Shown: piece by piece, positions 37,622 to 47,841 of the stretch
Layout: every line of letters begins with the position of its first letter
Numbering within the stretch: the first letter of the stretch is position 1
NCBI RefSeq assembly: GCF_021391675.1
Contig: NZ_CP090095.1
Coordinates: forward strand, 563,501-627,500
Length of the DNA: 64,000 nucleotides
Source: Neorhizobium galegae
GTDB taxonomy: Bacteria > Pseudomonadota > Alphaproteobacteria > Rhizobiales > Rhizobiaceae
Direction of reading: 5' to 3'
The notes under the pieces: model-generated
What the model saw: only the letters and a program-made list of their open reading frames with translations
What the model was told of the DNA's origin: nothing
Database searches by the model: none
Made by a program: the position numbers and the translations under genes

Positions 37622-38281
37622 TCAGAGCGCCCGGCCTACGGTTTCGGCGATCGCCTGGCGCAGTTCCTCGATCCCCTTGCCTTTTTCGGACGAGGTGGAG
37701 AGCACGAACGGAAAGGCCGCGGGGTGCTTGCGGATCTTTTCCTGCGTCTCGGCCAGCAGCTTCACCACGGCCGGTTCCTTGATCTTGTCGGTCTTGGTCA
37801 GCACGATCTGGTAGGAGACGGCGGCTTTGTCGAGCAGGTCCAGTACCTCCTCGTCATTCTTCTTGATGCCGTGGCGGCTGTCGATCAGCACATAGACGCG
37901 TTTCAGCGTCGCGCGGCCGCGCAGGTAGTCGAAGACCAGCCTGGTCCAGGCATCGACGGTTTCCTTCGGCGCCTTGGCGTAACCGTAGCCCGGCATGTCG
38001 ACCAGCGCCATCGGCGGCAGGTCGGTACCTGCGCCCGAATAGCCGTCCGGCACGAAATAGTTGAGCTCCTGGGTGCGGCCGGGCGTATTGGAGGTGCGCG
38101 CCAATCCCTTCTGGCCGACGATCGCGTTGATCAGCGACGACTTGCCGACGTTTGAGCGGCCGGCAAAGGCGACTTCGAGCGGACCTTCCGGTGGCAGGAA
38201 CTTCATCGAGGGCACGCCGCGGATGAAAATCCAGGGGCGGCCGAAAAGCGGCTTGTCGTCCGTGCTCATGTCTGCGGGCAT
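37622..38281 (-). CDS. engB: Ribosome biogenesis GTP-binding protein EngB (YsxC/YihA)
   Basis: 219 residues from this start. G-box motifs are intact: GRSNVGKSS (G1), DMPGYGYA (G3), TKTDK (G4), and the TPGRTQ switch region (G2). It assists 50S subunit assembly. The start is uncertain: GTG 38314, ATG 38281 and ATG 38269 are all in frame, and none has an ideal ribosome site. It is separated from yidC by a terminator hairpin, so it probably has its own promoter. Confidence 0.93.
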   Translation of the reverse strand: MPADMSTDDKPLFGRPWIFIRGVPSMKFLPPEGPLEVAFAGRSNVGKSSLINAIVGQKGLARTSNTPGRTQELNYFVPDGYSGAGTDLPPMALVDMPGYGYAKAPKETVDAWTRLVFDYLRGRATLKRVYVLIDSRHGIKKNDEEVLDLLDKAAVSYQIVLTKTDKIKEPAVVKLLAETQEKIRKHPAAFPFVLSTSSEKGKGIEELRQAIAETVGRAL

Positions 38282-38370
38282 CGGTTCTGGTCGTCCTGTT
38301 CTGTCGAAGGGCACGGCTTCAAGGTTTTGGCCGGCAATGTCAAGCTTTCGGGCGTTACAGCCCTATTCCA

Positions 38371-38398
38371 AAAGAAAAACCCCGGACCAGCCGGGGTT
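38371..38398 (-). terminator. Rho-independent terminator after yidC
   Basis: On the minus strand AACCCCGG and CCGGGGTT (38398-38391 and 38385-38378) pair over eight bases around CTGGT, followed by TTTTTCTTT (38379-38371). It ends the rpmH-rnpA-yidC unit. Confidence 0.85.
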
Positions 38399-38421
38399 CC
38401 TCATCGGTGTCTTGGCAGACG

Positions 38422-40230
38422 CTATTTTGTCGGCGCCTCTTTTCGTCGGAAGAAGCCCTTCAGATTGTCGAAGAGTTCGATCTTGGCGCCATGACGCTTC
38501 ATGATGATCGCCTGCTGCGTCACCGACAGGGTGTTGTTCCAGGCCCAGTAGATGACGAGGCCGGCCGGGAAGGACGCCAGCATGAAGGTGAACACCAGCG
38601 GCATCCAGGTGAAGATCATCGCCTGGGTCGGATCCGGCGGCGTCGGGTTCATGCGCATCTGCACGAACATGGTGACGCCCATCACCAGCGGCCAGACGCC
38701 GATCATCAGCGCGTGCGGCACGTCGAAGGGCAGCAGGCCGAAGAGGTTGAAGAGCGACGTCGGGTCGGGAGCGGACAGATCCTGGATCCAGCCGAAGAAC
38801 GGCGCATGCCGCATTTCGATGGTGACATAGATGACCTTGTAGAGCGCGAAGAAGACCGGGATCTGCAACAGGACCGGCCAGCAGCCGGCGATCGGATTGA
38901 TCTTTTCTTCCTTGTAGAGCGCCATCATTGCCTGCTGCAGGCCCATCCGGTCGTCGCCGAACTTGGCCTTCAGCTCTTCCATCTTCGGCTGCATGCGCTT
39001 CATGTTGGCCATGGAAGCGTATTGCTTGCTGGCGAGCGGGAAGAACAGCGCCTTGACGACGATGGTGGTGAGCAGGATCGCGACGCCGAAATTGCCCACG
39101 TGACGGAAGAAGAAGTCCATCAGCTGGAACATCGGCTTGGTGATGAAGTAGAACCATCCCCAGTCGATCAGACGGTTGAACTGCGGGACGCCGAATTCCG
39201 TCTCGTAGCGCGAGATCAACGGCACTTCCTTGGCGCCGGCGAAGACGAGGTTCTTGAGTTCGGTGGATTGACCCGGCTGAACCGTCAGGTCGTCGCCCTT
39301 GTAGTCCGCCTGGTAGCTCGCCTGAGCACCGGCGAAATGCGAGAAACGTGCAACATAGGGCAGCGTCTGCGGCGGCACGATGGTGGCAGCCCAGTACTTG
39401 TCGGTGATGCCCATCCAGCCGGTCGTGGATTTCTCGTTGGTGAACTGCTCTTTTTCAATATTGGCGTAGGTGTGTTCGTCGAGGCTGCCGCTCTCGCCCA
39501 TCACGCCGATGAAGCCTTCGTGGATGACCCAGACGGACGGCGTCGCCGGCTTGTTGTTGCGCAGCACGCGGCCATAGGGCGTCAGCGTCACCGGGGCGGC
39601 CGTCTTGTTGTCGATCTTGTCGGCGACGGTCAGCATGTAGTGGTCGTCGATCGAAATCGTGCGCGTGAAGGTCACGCCCTTCTCGTTGGTGAAGGTCAGC
39701 GTCACCGGCGTCTGCTGGGTCAGCTTGTCGCCGCCTGCGAGCGTCCATTGCGTGCCGGTGCCGGGGGCGGCGCCGATCGATTCATTGGGGATATAGCCGA
39801 TTTCCGTGAAATAGCCGTCTGTCGTATCGGACGGCGAGAACAGCGTGATGATCGGGCTCTTGTCGTCCACGGTCTCGTGATATTCGCGCAGCTTCAGGTC
39901 GTCGAAACGGGCGCCGGTCAGGTTGATGGAGCCGATCAGGGCCGGCGTCTCGATCTGCACGCGCCGCGACCGTGCGAGCGCCTGGTCGCGGGAGAGCGCG
40001 GCAGCTGCCGGGTTGGCGCCGGGCAGGTTGCCGAGTACGCCGGAGCCGCTCTGAGCGCCGGGGCTCTCGGGGGAAACAGGCTGAGCGCTTTCGCCCTGAA
40101 GCGCACGGCTGGCTTCTTCGGCACGCTGCTGGGCTTCCATCCTCGGGTTCATATAGAGGAATTGCCAGGCAAGAACGATCAGCACCGAGAGCGCGATCGC
40201 GATGAAGTAATTGCGGTTCTTTTCCATCAT
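38422..40230 (-). CDS. yidC: Membrane protein insertase YidC
   Basis: 602 residues. An N-terminal anchor helix (about 6-25) is followed by a long Gly/Ser/Ala-rich linker, the large periplasmic P1 domain (to about 350), and five C-terminal transmembrane segments with the conserved cytoplasmic hairpin. It inserts proteins into the inner membrane with or without Sec. The start overlaps the rnpA stop by four bases (ATGA on the minus strand). The usual small yidD gene is not present between rnpA and yidC. Confidence 0.97.
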   Translation of the reverse strand: MMEKNRNYFIAIALSVLIVLAWQFLYMNPRMEAQQRAEEASRALQGESAQPVSPESPGAQSGSGVLGNLPGANPAAAALSRDQALARSRRVQIETPALIGSINLTGARFDDLKLREYHETVDDKSPIITLFSPSDTTDGYFTEIGYIPNESIGAAPGTGTQWTLAGGDKLTQQTPVTLTFTNEKGVTFTRTISIDDHYMLTVADKIDNKTAAPVTLTPYGRVLRNNKPATPSVWVIHEGFIGVMGESGSLDEHTYANIEKEQFTNEKSTTGWMGITDKYWAATIVPPQTLPYVARFSHFAGAQASYQADYKGDDLTVQPGQSTELKNLVFAGAKEVPLISRYETEFGVPQFNRLIDWGWFYFITKPMFQLMDFFFRHVGNFGVAILLTTIVVKALFFPLASKQYASMANMKRMQPKMEELKAKFGDDRMGLQQAMMALYKEEKINPIAGCWPVLLQIPVFFALYKVIYVTIEMRHAPFFGWIQDLSAPDPTSLFNLFGLLPFDVPHALMIGVWPLVMGVTMFVQMRMNPTPPDPTQAMIFTWMPLVFTFMLASFPAGLVIYWAWNNTLSVTQQAIIMKRHGAKIELFDNLKGFFRRKEAPTK

Positions 40231-40619
40231 GCTTTCCTGGAACGGGTCTCCTCGGACCGCTTTGGTCTCGGCTTGCTTTCGATACGCTCGATAAGCTGGG
40301 CCGTCATATCCGCAAAGGGGGCCGTAAGCACCTCCCGCCGCGCGACAATCACATAGTCGTGTCCGTTCTTCATTGCAAATCCGGCAGATTGCCTCACCGC
40401 CTCGCGGAGACGGCGGCGCATGCGGTTGCGTTCGACCGCGTTGCCATGTTTCTTGGTAACGGTGAAACCGACGCGCGGCGCTTCGTCCGGTTGGTTTCGA
40501 TCAAGGACTTCCAGAAGGAAGTTCCGGCCTCGGCGGGATTCGCCTCCCCGGACGGCAAGGAACTGCGGCCGGCTTTTAAGCCGCCCGACAGTTTTCTCGT
40601 TCTTTGTCTCAGTCGTCAT
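40227..40619 (-). CDS. rnpA: Ribonuclease P protein component
   Basis: 130 residues. The RNR motif is seen in [11 protein letters not shown], after the beta-sheet region [14 protein letters not shown]. It is the protein subunit that helps RNase P RNA trim tRNA 5' ends. It lies 28 bases after rpmH and overlaps yidC, forming the classic rpmH-rnpA-yidC cluster. There is a charged C-terminal extension. Confidence 0.95.
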   Translation of the reverse strand: MTTETKNEKTVGRLKSRPQFLAVRGGESRRGRNFLLEVLDRNQPDEAPRVGFTVTKKHGNAVERNRMRRRLREAVRQSAGFAMKNGHDYVIVARREVLTAPFADMTAQLIERIESKPRPKRSEETRSRKA

Positions 40620-40647
40620 CGCCCGGTCGTCTCGGGCATCTCAGGCC

Positions 40648-40782
40648 TTAGGCCGAGAGACGCTTGCGGCCACGGGCGCGACGTGCGGAGAGAACCAGAC
40701 GACCACCTTTGGTGGCCATACGGGTACGGAATCCGTGGCGGCGCTTGCGAACAAGCTTGGACGGTTGATAGGTACGCTTCAT
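40648..40782 (-). CDS. rpmH: 50S ribosomal protein L34
   Basis: 44 residues. The sequence [18 protein letters not shown] and the end [11 protein letters not shown] are the standard L34, highly basic and full length. It is transcribed with rnpA and yidC from a near-consensus promoter at 40913-40941. No dnaA gene lies next to it, unlike in many bacteria. Confidence 0.98.
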   Translation of the reverse strand: MKRTYQPSKLVRKRRHGFRTRMATKGGRLVLSARRARGRKRLSA

Positions 40783-41272
40783 TTATTTTAATACCGCGGT
40801 GTGCGGCCCTTCTTGGAGTTTGCCGTCATCACGACGGCAAGAGCGCTTCGGAAAAACGATCTGCGCAAGCGGCTGCATGCGTGCAAGCCCGCCGGAGCTG
40901 AACGTGGGCGGCTTATAAGAGGACTCCGCCGCAAAAGTCAATCGCTGCCGGGATTTTTGGGCTGTAGGCCGAGCGCCGGCCAATCTTGATCACTGGCGCC
41001 TCTGGCGAGGCCGGCAGGCGCGGTCGTATCGATATATCCCCCTAAATTGAGGGGTAAGAAATAGTAGGTGCGAGGCCTCTCCCCCTGCCAAACGTCAAAT
41101 ATCTCAACCGAGGCGAGCAGCTAGAAAGAGCGCGCCCGCCGAGGCTGCGAGCCCCGTTTTTCTCTAAGCTTTTCTTTAATTTCTAATGGCTAATTTTAGC
41201 ACCGAATGGAAGAGCATCTGGGTTACGGGCCTGCCTTCCTCGCACGATAAGTCCCGTCTGGAAGGGAATGAA
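40783..41272. other. 490-base divergent intergenic region rpmH / chemoreceptor gene
   Basis: It holds the rpmH promoter and leader (40783-40941). The rest has a small hairpin CCCCT-AAATTG-AGGGG at 41039-41054 and an A+T-rich segment (41150-41200) that probably contains the chemoreceptor promoter. No gene was seen. In-frame ATG 41186 is not supported as a start. Confidence 0.45.
40913..40941 (-). promoter_or_regulatory. Near-consensus sigma-70 promoter for rpmH-rnpA-yidC
   Basis: On the minus strand TTGACT (40941-40936) is 17 bases from TTATAA (40918-40913). Transcription would start near 40906, giving a leader of about 120 bases. Confidence 0.8.
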
Positions 41273-43300
41273 ATGAAAATTCGAGGGAAAATCAACCTCC
41301 TCGTCGGCCTCATGAGCCTCGTTGCCTGCATTATCGGCGGCCTGTCGCTCTTCGCGGTCGAAGAGTATCGCGCCCAGACGCAGCAATATGCCGACGTCGC
41401 GGATCGTGCCTACAAGGGCGAACATCTCAACCGCCTGGTCACCGCTGTGGTGATGGACGCGCGGGGCATCTACGCGTCGAAGGACAGCGCAACGGCCAAG
41501 CAGTTCGGCGATGGGGTTCTGAAGTCCCTCGGTGACATGGAAAAACTGATCGCCACCTGGCGGCCGATGGTTCCCGCCGCGCAGAGGGAGGCGTTCGACA
41601 AGCTGATCGCGCGGTCCGCTGAATTCAAGACATTCCGCGCCGAGACTGTCCGCCTCAGCCAGACGGAAGGCCCTCAGGCAGCCAACGTTCAGGGCAATAA
41701 CGAGGCGAACCGCGCCAACCGCAAGGCCTATCAGGCGGAAATCGACTCGGTCGTCAAGATGGACCAGACCGAACTCGACAAGCTGAGTGCCGGCATGGAC
41801 GCGTTCGGCAACATGGTCTTCTATTCCGTCTTGGCCGCAACGCTGATCGGTGTTGCCGGCGGCATGGCCTTCGGCCTTTATCTCGGCCGCAAGGAACTGA
41901 GCCAGCCCATCCTTGGCCTGACGTCCTCGATGAAGCTGATTGCCGACGGCGACTATGATGCCGCCGTATCTTTCGCCGGACGCCGGGACGAGATCGGCGA
42001 CATGGCTGCCGCCGTCGAAGTCTTCAAGAAGAACGGTATCGAAGTCGCCCGCATGAATGCGTCCGAAGCGGCACTGCGTGCCAAGAGCGACGATCTCCAG
42101 GCCCGCATGGCGGTCGTGGTCGCCGCCGCTTCGGAAGGCGACTTCAATCGCCGCATCGACAAGCAGTGGGGCGAGGAAAGCCTCGACCGTTTTGCCCGCG
42201 AGGTGGATCTGCTCGTCGCCAGCGTCGATGCTGGCATTTCCGAAACGCGCCGCGTCGTGAAGAGCCTTGCCGAGGGTGACCTCACCGACAGCATGCAGGG
42301 CAATTTCAAGGGCGCCTTCGCCGAGCTGCAACACAATGTCAACGGGACCATGGACACGCTGCGCGGCACGATGCGGAATGTCCGTACCGCCACCGGCTCT
42401 ATCAACGGTAGCGCCGCCGAGCTGAGCCGGGCGACCAATGATCTGTCCCGCCGCACCGAACAGCAGGCTGCCGCGCTGGAAGAAACGTCCGCTGCGCTCG
42501 AAGAGATCACCGCCGTCGTCAAGACGTCGACCGAGCGGGCGCATGAAGCAACCGTGATGGTCGGCGAGGCCAAGCAGAGCGCGGTCCAGTCGGGCGAGGT
42601 GGTGCGTAGCGCCGTCGATGCGATGGGCCGGATAGAGCAGGCCTCCCGCGAGATCGCCCAGATCACCAATGTCATCGACGAAATCGCCTTCCAGACCAAT
42701 CTTCTGGCTCTCAATGCCGGCGTCGAGGCCGCCCGTGCAGGCGAAGCCGGCAAGGGTTTTGCCGTCGTCGCTCAGGAAGTGCGCGAACTCGCCCAGCGCT
42801 CGGCAAGTGCGGCAAAGGGCATCAAGGCGTTGATCAGCAAGTCCGGCGAGGAAGTCGCCGGAGGCGTGATGCTGGTTCAGAAGACCGGCGAGGCACTGTC
42901 GGAAATCGAAACCCGCGTGCTGCGCATCAACGATCATATCCATTCGATCGCCGTCGCTTCCCGCGAGCAGGCGACGGGGCTCGCCGAGGTCAATACCGCC
43001 GTCAACCAGATGGACCAGGTGACGCAGCAGAATGCCGCCATGGTCGAGGAGACGTCCGCGGCGACGCAGACATTGTCTTCCGAGGCCGACAGCCTGTTTG
43101 CACTCGTCTCCAATTTCGACATCGGTCAGGAGGGCGAGCGCGTTGCCGAGCCGGTCAAGACTTCGCGGCCGGTTGCGGCAGCTGCCGTCCATCGGCCGCG
43201 CGTCTCTCCGGTAAAGGCGATGACGGGTGCGCTCTCGCGGGCTTTCGGCGGAGCTGCCGTCGCAACGACAGCGGTTGCCGGAGAATGGGAAGAATTCTGA
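41273..43300 (+). CDS. Methyl-accepting chemotaxis protein
   Basis: 675 residues. A transmembrane helix (about 7-29), a periplasmic helical domain (to about 185), a second helix (about 185-205), HAMP-like segments (about 210-340), and a signalling domain follow. The hairpin tip is [37 protein letters not shown] in parts. The C-terminus ends in EWEEF, an xWxxF pentapeptide that can tether CheR/CheB. ATG 41273 is chosen for its GAAGGGAATGAA ribosome site; ATG 41186 would add an unlikely polar extension. The ligand is unknown. Confidence 0.95.
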   Translation: MKIRGKINLLVGLMSLVACIIGGLSLFAVEEYRAQTQQYADVADRAYKGEHLNRLVTAVVMDARGIYASKDSATAKQFGDGVLKSLGDMEKLIATWRPMVPAAQREAFDKLIARSAEFKTFRAETVRLSQTEGPQAANVQGNNEANRANRKAYQAEIDSVVKMDQTELDKLSAGMDAFGNMVFYSVLAATLIGVAGGMAFGLYLGRKELSQPILGLTSSMKLIADGDYDAAVSFAGRRDEIGDMAAAVEVFKKNGIEVARMNASEAALRAKSDDLQARMAVVVAAASEGDFNRRIDKQWGEESLDRFAREVDLLVASVDAGISETRRVVKSLAEGDLTDSMQGNFKGAFAELQHNVNGTMDTLRGTMRNVRTATGSINGSAAELSRATNDLSRRTEQQAAALEETSAALEEITAVVKTSTERAHEATVMVGEAKQSAVQSGEVVRSAVDAMGRIEQASREIAQITNVIDEIAFQTNLLALNAGVEAARAGEAGKGFAVVAQEVRELAQRSASAAKGIKALISKSGEEVAGGVMLVQKTGEALSEIETRVLRINDHIHSIAVASREQATGLAEVNTAVNQMDQVTQQNAAMVEETSAATQTLSSEADSLFALVSNFDIGQEGERVAEPVKTSRPVAAAAVHRPRVSPVKAMTGALSRAFGGAAVATTAVAGEWEEF

Positions 43301-43328
43301 TCCAAGTTCGCATGTCAGTCGAATAAGG

Positions 43329-43364
43329 AAGCGGAGAGGGGCAACCCTTTCCGCTTTCTTTTTT
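43329..43364 (+). terminator. Rho-independent terminator after the chemoreceptor gene
   Basis: AAGCGGAGAGGG (43329-43340), GCAA tetraloop, CCCTTTCCGCTT (43345-43356), then TCTTTTTT. Twelve pairs with one G-U. Confidence 0.92.
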
Positions 43365-43473
43365 GCACTGCGGCAAAGGGGACTGGTAAAAAAACGCCGA
43401 ACCTCTAAAATAAGCGATCATCCGTGGGCTCGCATCAATCCGGCGGGCCGGGTATTCGGAAATGGAGATCCGC

Positions 43474-44970
43474 ATGGACGACGAGGTTCATACCTCGGGG
43501 CGCTCGGGGTCCTCGCCGGAAGGCGTAGGCCCGGAAACCATGCCGCGCCTTTTCCGCGGCCTTTCCGGCAGGCTTCTCTGGCTTACCGTCATTTTCGTGA
43601 TGATGGCCGAAGTGCTGATCTTCGTCCCCTCCGTCGCCACCATGCGGATGAACTGGCTGCGCGATCGGCTGGATACGGCCGCCGCCGCCGGCATCGTCAT
43701 CGACGGGCTGCAGCCCGCCGAGCTTCCCCGCGCCGTGCAGGACGATACGCTGCTTGCGACCGGCACCAAGGTGATCGCCCTGCGCAAGGACGGCACCTCG
43801 CGGCTGCTGGCTGCAACGGACACGCAGCCGCAGATCGACGAAGTGTTCGATCTTGCCAATGTCCCGATAGCATCTTCGATGCGCGACGCACTCGACACGC
43901 TCGTCTTTGGCGGCGGCCGCGTGATGCGCGTCTATGGCCCGATCGGCGACAGCGACATGGTCATCGAACTGGTCATGACCGACGACGCATTGCGCAAGGA
44001 CATGCTGAAATATTCGAAGACGATGTTTCTCCTGTCGCTGCTGATCTCCCTGATCACCGCCGTACTGATCTTCCTCGCCATCAACCGGATGATGATCATG
44101 CCGATCCGGCGGCTCACCCATAGCATGCAGTTTTTCTCGGAGCAGCCGGACGACCCCGCCCGCGTCTTTAGCGCCGATCGTTCCCGGGGCGAACTTGCAG
44201 TCGCCGGCCGGCACCTCACAGCCATGCAGGCGCAATTGCAGCGAACGCTGAAGCAGCAGAAGAACTTGGTCGATCTTGGCCTCGCCGTTTCGAAGATCAA
44301 CCACGACATGCGCAACATCCTCGCGTCAGCGCAGCTGATGTCGGACCGCCTGACGGATGTCGACGATCCGATGGTGAGGAGTTTCGCACCGAAACTGTTG
44401 CGCACGATCGACCGCGCGGTGGGTTACACCAACGAGGTGCTGGCTTACGGTCAGGCCTCCGAGGCAGCGCCCCGGCGCCGCCGCATCCGCTTTGCAGCGC
44501 TCGCCCAGGAGGTGCGCGACATGTTGGCGATCGATCCGGAGATCGGCATCGAATTCCTGGATCAGATCGCCGTCGATCTCGAAGTGGATTGCGACAGCGA
44601 GCAGATTTTCCGTGTCATCCACAATCTCTGCCGGAATGCCGTCCAGGCGCTGCTGAATTTCGATCCGCAGGATGCGTCCATGGTTCGCCGGGTCACGGTC
44701 TCCGCGCACCGGGTGGGCAGCGTCGTCAGCATCACCATCGACGACACCGGCCCCGGCATGCCGCGAAAGGCCCGTGAGAACCTGTTCTCCGCTTTCCGCG
44801 GCTCAGCGCGGTCGGGCGGCACCGGCCTCGGCCTGGTCATCGCCCGTGAGCTTGTCCTGGCCCATGGCGGAACCATCGCGCTTGTGGAAAAACCAGGCCC
44901 CGGCACCCAGTTTAGAATTGAAATTCCCGACCGTCCGGTCTCTCTGGAGGACTACCGGGTTCGGGCTTGA
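43474..44970 (+). CDS. Membrane sensor histidine kinase
   Basis: 498 residues. Two transmembrane helices (about 30-50 and 185-205) flank a periplasmic sensor region, then HAMP, a dimerisation helix with phosphoacceptor H277 in INHDMRN, and an ATPase domain with NLCRNAVQAL (N box), DDTGPGMP (G1) and GGTGLGLVIARE (G2). No response-regulator gene is adjacent, so it is an orphan kinase. ATG 43474 has GGAG six bases upstream; ATG 43462 is in frame but weaker. Confidence 0.93.
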   Translation: MDDEVHTSGRSGSSPEGVGPETMPRLFRGLSGRLLWLTVIFVMMAEVLIFVPSVATMRMNWLRDRLDTAAAAGIVIDGLQPAELPRAVQDDTLLATGTKVIALRKDGTSRLLAATDTQPQIDEVFDLANVPIASSMRDALDTLVFGGGRVMRVYGPIGDSDMVIELVMTDDALRKDMLKYSKTMFLLSLLISLITAVLIFLAINRMMIMPIRRLTHSMQFFSEQPDDPARVFSADRSRGELAVAGRHLTAMQAQLQRTLKQQKNLVDLGLAVSKINHDMRNILASAQLMSDRLTDVDDPMVRSFAPKLLRTIDRAVGYTNEVLAYGQASEAAPRRRRIRFAALAQEVRDMLAIDPEIGIEFLDQIAVDLEVDCDSEQIFRVIHNLCRNAVQALLNFDPQDASMVRRVTVSAHRVGSVVSITIDDTGPGMPRKARENLFSAFRGSARSGGTGLGLVIARELVLAHGGTIALVEKPGPGTQFRIEIPDRPVSLEDYRVRA

Positions 44971-45108
44971 CGCAAATAAATGTTGCTTCTCAACGGTTTG
45001 AGCGAGAAGTGACAGCAAAATGACGTTGCCTTCGGTAAAATCGCTTGCAATCGGAATGCGGACGTTTTAGAGGATCGCCACGCAAGCGGTGACGCACTGC
45101 TTGCAGAC

Positions 45109-45185
45109 GCACCCGTAGCTCAGCTGGATAGAGCACCAGACTACGAATCTGGGGGTCAGGAGTTCGAATCTCTTCGGGTGCGCCA
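45109..45185 (+). tRNA. tRNA-Arg (anticodon ACG)
   Basis: 77 bases including encoded CCA. The acceptor stem is GCACCCG/CGGGTGC with discriminator G, the T loop TTCGAAT is standard, and the anticodon ACG is at 45143-45145, read as ICG for arginine CGN codons. A weak promoter (TTGCAA at 45045, TTAGAG at 45067) lies upstream. No integrase or duplicated 3' end was seen nearby. Confidence 0.97.
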
Positions 45186-45250
45186 TTTTCTCCAATCATC
45201 TCTGAACATTGTTGCGAGCTGATCGGCTGCCGGTGGCAACTGGCGCCCGC

Positions 45251-45463
45251 CTAACTCCCGCGACGCCGCATTGATGATATGAGGTACCCCAGTGCAAACG
45301 TCATTGCGGCAACCGCGATTCCGGTGCTGATCACGCCCACAGGCGTTATTCTGGCGCTGCCTTGCAAGGTAATGTTCTTCCCCACGCGCAGATCAAAAGT
45401 GGATTTGATTTCCTCAGGATGTGAGGGGAGTGCGGTCGGAGGTTCTTCCTGAATAACTGTCAT
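45251..45463 (-). CDS. Small hypothetical membrane protein
   Basis: 70 residues: a soluble Pro/Glu-rich N-terminus (MTVIQEEPPTALPS), a middle segment, and one transmembrane helix near the C-terminus (about 46-64, VGVISTGIAVAAMTFALGYL) followed by RRRGS. Function unknown. ATG 45463 has GGGAGC seven bases upstream; ATG 45481 is less likely. It lies alone between tRNA-Arg and the LysR gene. Confidence 0.6.
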   Translation of the reverse strand: MTVIQEEPPTALPSHPEEIKSTFDLRVGKNITLQGSARITPVGVISTGIAVAAMTFALGYLISSMRRRGS

Positions 45464-45575
45464 TTTGAAGCTCCCGTGCAAATGTGCTGCGGCCGAACAT
45501 CCATTCTAAGATAGGGTGGATGTCACAATAACAAGCAGTTCCCGGGTCCATCTCATCTGGCGTGCCGCGGCGAAG

Positions 45576-46496
45576 TCAGGCGGCGGAGCCGATCCTGCCG
45601 AGTGCCTGCCGCAGCCTCGGCGCGGCAAAATCCAGGAAGCTGCGCATCTTGAGCGGCATCTGGCCACGCGCGGCGTGAACGAGATGGATGGGTGCGGGCT
45701 CCGGCTCGAAGGATTCCAGGATGATCCGGAGCGCTCCGGTTTTGATGGCCTCCGCCGCCTGGTAATGGAGCAGCCGCGTGACCCCGACATTGCAGATCGC
45801 GGCCTCCGCAGCGGCCTCGGCGGTCGAGACGGAAAGGCGCGATGCAGCCGCGGTCGCACTCAATCCTGCCGGCAGCATTTGCCGAATTGATGATGGAGCC
45901 GGCCCTTCGAACGTCACCCACGGCATTCTTCGAAGATCCTCCGGTATCTGCGGAACACCATGAGCCGTAAGCAGGGCCGGGCTGGCGCAGGTCACCATCC
46001 GCATCGATCCGACCCGCGTCGCAACCATCGCGCTGTCCGGCAATTGTCCGATCCGGACTGCCATATCGACATGATCGTCCACGAGATGAACGTTGCGGTC
46101 GGCCAACTGCAAGCGGATGTTGATTTCGCGAAACAGGGCCAGGAAATCGATGACGATGGGCAGGACATGGAGCCGGCCGAACATGATCGGCGCTGTGATG
46201 ACCAATTCACCCTTTGGCGTTGTGAACTCACCGGCGGCCTCCCGTTCCGCATCCTCGACCTGTTCGAGAATGCGTCGCGCCGCCGCTACATAGGTGGCGC
46301 CGACATCGGTCAGGGTGAGTTTGCGGGTCGTGCGGATCAACAGACGCGTGCCGAGCGATGCCTCGAGCTCCGAGATTTTCCGGCTGAGCGTCGGTACGGG
46401 CACCCGGAGGGCCCGACCCGCGGCAGACAGACTACCCTTGTCCACCACCTCCAGCAGCATCGACATGGCTTCGAAGCGATCCATCCGTTTTTCCAT
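45576..46496 (-). CDS. LysR-family transcriptional regulator
   Basis: 306 residues. The N-terminal winged HTH has AMSMLLEVVDKGSLSAAGRALRVPVPTLSRKISELEASLG split over the usual helices, and the C-terminal effector domain (about 95-300) follows. It is divergent from a flavin-binding protein gene with only about 110 bases between, the classic arrangement for LysR control of the neighbour. ATG 46484 is an alternative start. Confidence 0.93.
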   Translation of the reverse strand: MEKRMDRFEAMSMLLEVVDKGSLSAAGRALRVPVPTLSRKISELEASLGTRLLIRTTRKLTLTDVGATYVAAARRILEQVEDAEREAAGEFTTPKGELVITAPIMFGRLHVLPIVIDFLALFREINIRLQLADRNVHLVDDHVDMAVRIGQLPDSAMVATRVGSMRMVTCASPALLTAHGVPQIPEDLRRMPWVTFEGPAPSSIRQMLPAGLSATAAASRLSVSTAEAAAEAAICNVGVTRLLHYQAAEAIKTGALRIILESFEPEPAPIHLVHAARGQMPLKMRSFLDFAAPRLRQALGRIGSAA

Positions 46497-46605
46497 TTTT
46501 TGAAAGGATGAGTTACAACAATACTATATTATGCCGGATTATGGAAAGAGCTATGCATCCTCTTCAACGGCGCCGATAGCGGCTCTGCCGGGAAGGAGCT
46601 CCCTC

Positions 46606-47238
46606 ATGTCCTATGGCTTTCTAGACATCGCCATCACACCCAGCGTTCGGGCCGCGCAGAAGGCTATGGGCGCCGATCACATCTGGCAGAATTTTGCTGG
46701 TGATCGTGACTTCGATCGCCTGACGGAAAATGAAGCGGCCTTCATCGCCGACCGGGACAGCTTCTACATGGCGACGGTCTCGGAGACGGGTTGGCCCTAT
46801 GTCCAGCACCGGGGCGGCCCGCGCGGCTTTCTGAAGGTGATCGACGACCGGACATTGGCCCTCGCGGATTATCGCGGCAATCGCCAGTATATCAGCACCG
46901 GCAATGTTGCGGCGAACGACAGGGCATGCCTCTTCCTGATGGACTACGCCCGTCGTGCCCGACTGAAGATCTATGTGCATGTGGAGGAGGTGGCGCTCGA
47001 CGCGGATCCTGCCCTGGCCGCGCTTGTCATCGATGCGGGCTATCGGGCGAAGCTCGAACGCATTTTCCGGCTGCGGCTTGAGAGCTTCGACTGGAACTGT
47101 CCGCAGCACATCACTCCCCGCTTCAGCGAGGAACAAGTCGGGGAGGCGGTCCGTCCCCTTCGGGCCCGACTAGCCGAGCTCGAATCCGAAAACGCTGAAC
47201 TGCGCGCCCGCCTTGCCATCCAGGGAGATGCCCAATGA
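46606..47238 (+). CDS. Pyridoxamine 5'-phosphate oxidase-family flavin-binding protein
   Basis: 210 residues. A split-barrel FMN-binding fold is indicated by [26 protein letters not shown] and [19 protein letters not shown]. The C-terminus is a heptad-rich helix (about 180-207, [18 protein letters not shown]) that may form a coiled coil. Reaction and substrate are unknown. ATG 46606 has AAGGAG seven bases upstream. Its stop overlaps the next gene in ATGA, and a LysR gene diverges from it. Confidence 0.9.
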   Translation: MSYGFLDIAITPSVRAAQKAMGADHIWQNFAGDRDFDRLTENEAAFIADRDSFYMATVSETGWPYVQHRGGPRGFLKVIDDRTLALADYRGNRQYISTGNVAANDRACLFLMDYARRARLKIYVHVEEVALDADPALAALVIDAGYRAKLERIFRLRLESFDWNCPQHITPRFSEEQVGEAVRPLRARLAELESENAELRARLAIQGDAQ

Positions 47239-47705
47239 GCAATCAACGTCCACCCCTGCCGCCGTTCACACCGGAAATGGCAGTCGAGAAAGTTCGTCTT
47301 GCGGAGGATGGCTGGAACAGCCGGGACCCGGCCCGCGTGGCGCTCGCCTACACGGTCGATAGCTACTGGCGCAACCGGGCCGAATTCGTCGAAGGGCGTG
47401 AAGCGATCGTCGGCTTCCTCACCCGCAAATGGCAGCGCGAGCTGGATTACCGTCTCGTCAAGGAGCTGTGGAGTTTCCGGGAGAACCGCATAGCGGTCCG
47501 CTTCGCTTATGAATGGCACGACGATGGCGGCAACTGGTTCCGCTCCTACGGCAACGAGAATTGGGAGTTTGACGAACACGGCCTGATGCGCCGAAGGCTC
47601 GCTTCCGTCAACGACGCGCCCATTCGCGAGGCGGAGCGGCGTTTTCATTGGCCGCTCGGACGGAGGCCCGACGATCATCCAAGCCTCAGCGCTATCGGCT
47701 TTTGA
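47235..47705 (+). CDS. DUF1348/NTF2-like (SnoaL-type) protein
   Basis: 156 residues. The NTF2-like fold and DUF1348 signature are seen in [38 protein letters not shown] and [18 protein letters not shown]. Such proteins are small enzymes or ligand binders. It overlaps the preceding flavin gene by four bases and is probably coexpressed with it under the LysR regulator. Confidence 0.9.
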   Translation: MSNQRPPLPPFTPEMAVEKVRLAEDGWNSRDPARVALAYTVDSYWRNRAEFVEGREAIVGFLTRKWQRELDYRLVKELWSFRENRIAVRFAYEWHDDGGNWFRSYGNENWEFDEHGLMRRRLASVNDAPIREAERRFHWPLGRRPDDHPSLSAIGF

Positions 47706-47841
47706 CCTGTAAGGGCACTGGGAGGAAATCCTCACGCGTTCAATTTCGGGCAAGTTATCAAATCAGCGAGCGCGGTTTCTATTGATCCGCGTCGCAGGCT
47801 GTGCCATCCGCTTCGAATGATAACTTTCTCATAAGGCAAAA

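Noticed and set aside
40600..40660. yidD gene in the rpmH-rnpA-yidC cluster
   Set aside because: rnpA and yidC overlap by four bases and rpmH is 28 bases before rnpA, so there is no space for it.
41183..43192. 669-codon frame antisense to the chemoreceptor, and similar long antisense frames over yidC (38407-40356) and pgi (56552-58198)
   Set aside because: High-G+C shadow frames; the opposite strand encodes clear, intact proteins.
44990..45199. Reverse open frame covering the tRNA gene
   Set aside because: It overlaps a clear tRNA-Arg and has no recognisable features.
45109..45500. Integrated element at tRNA-Arg
   Set aside because: No integrase, no repeated tRNA 3' end and no shift in composition were seen next to the tRNA.
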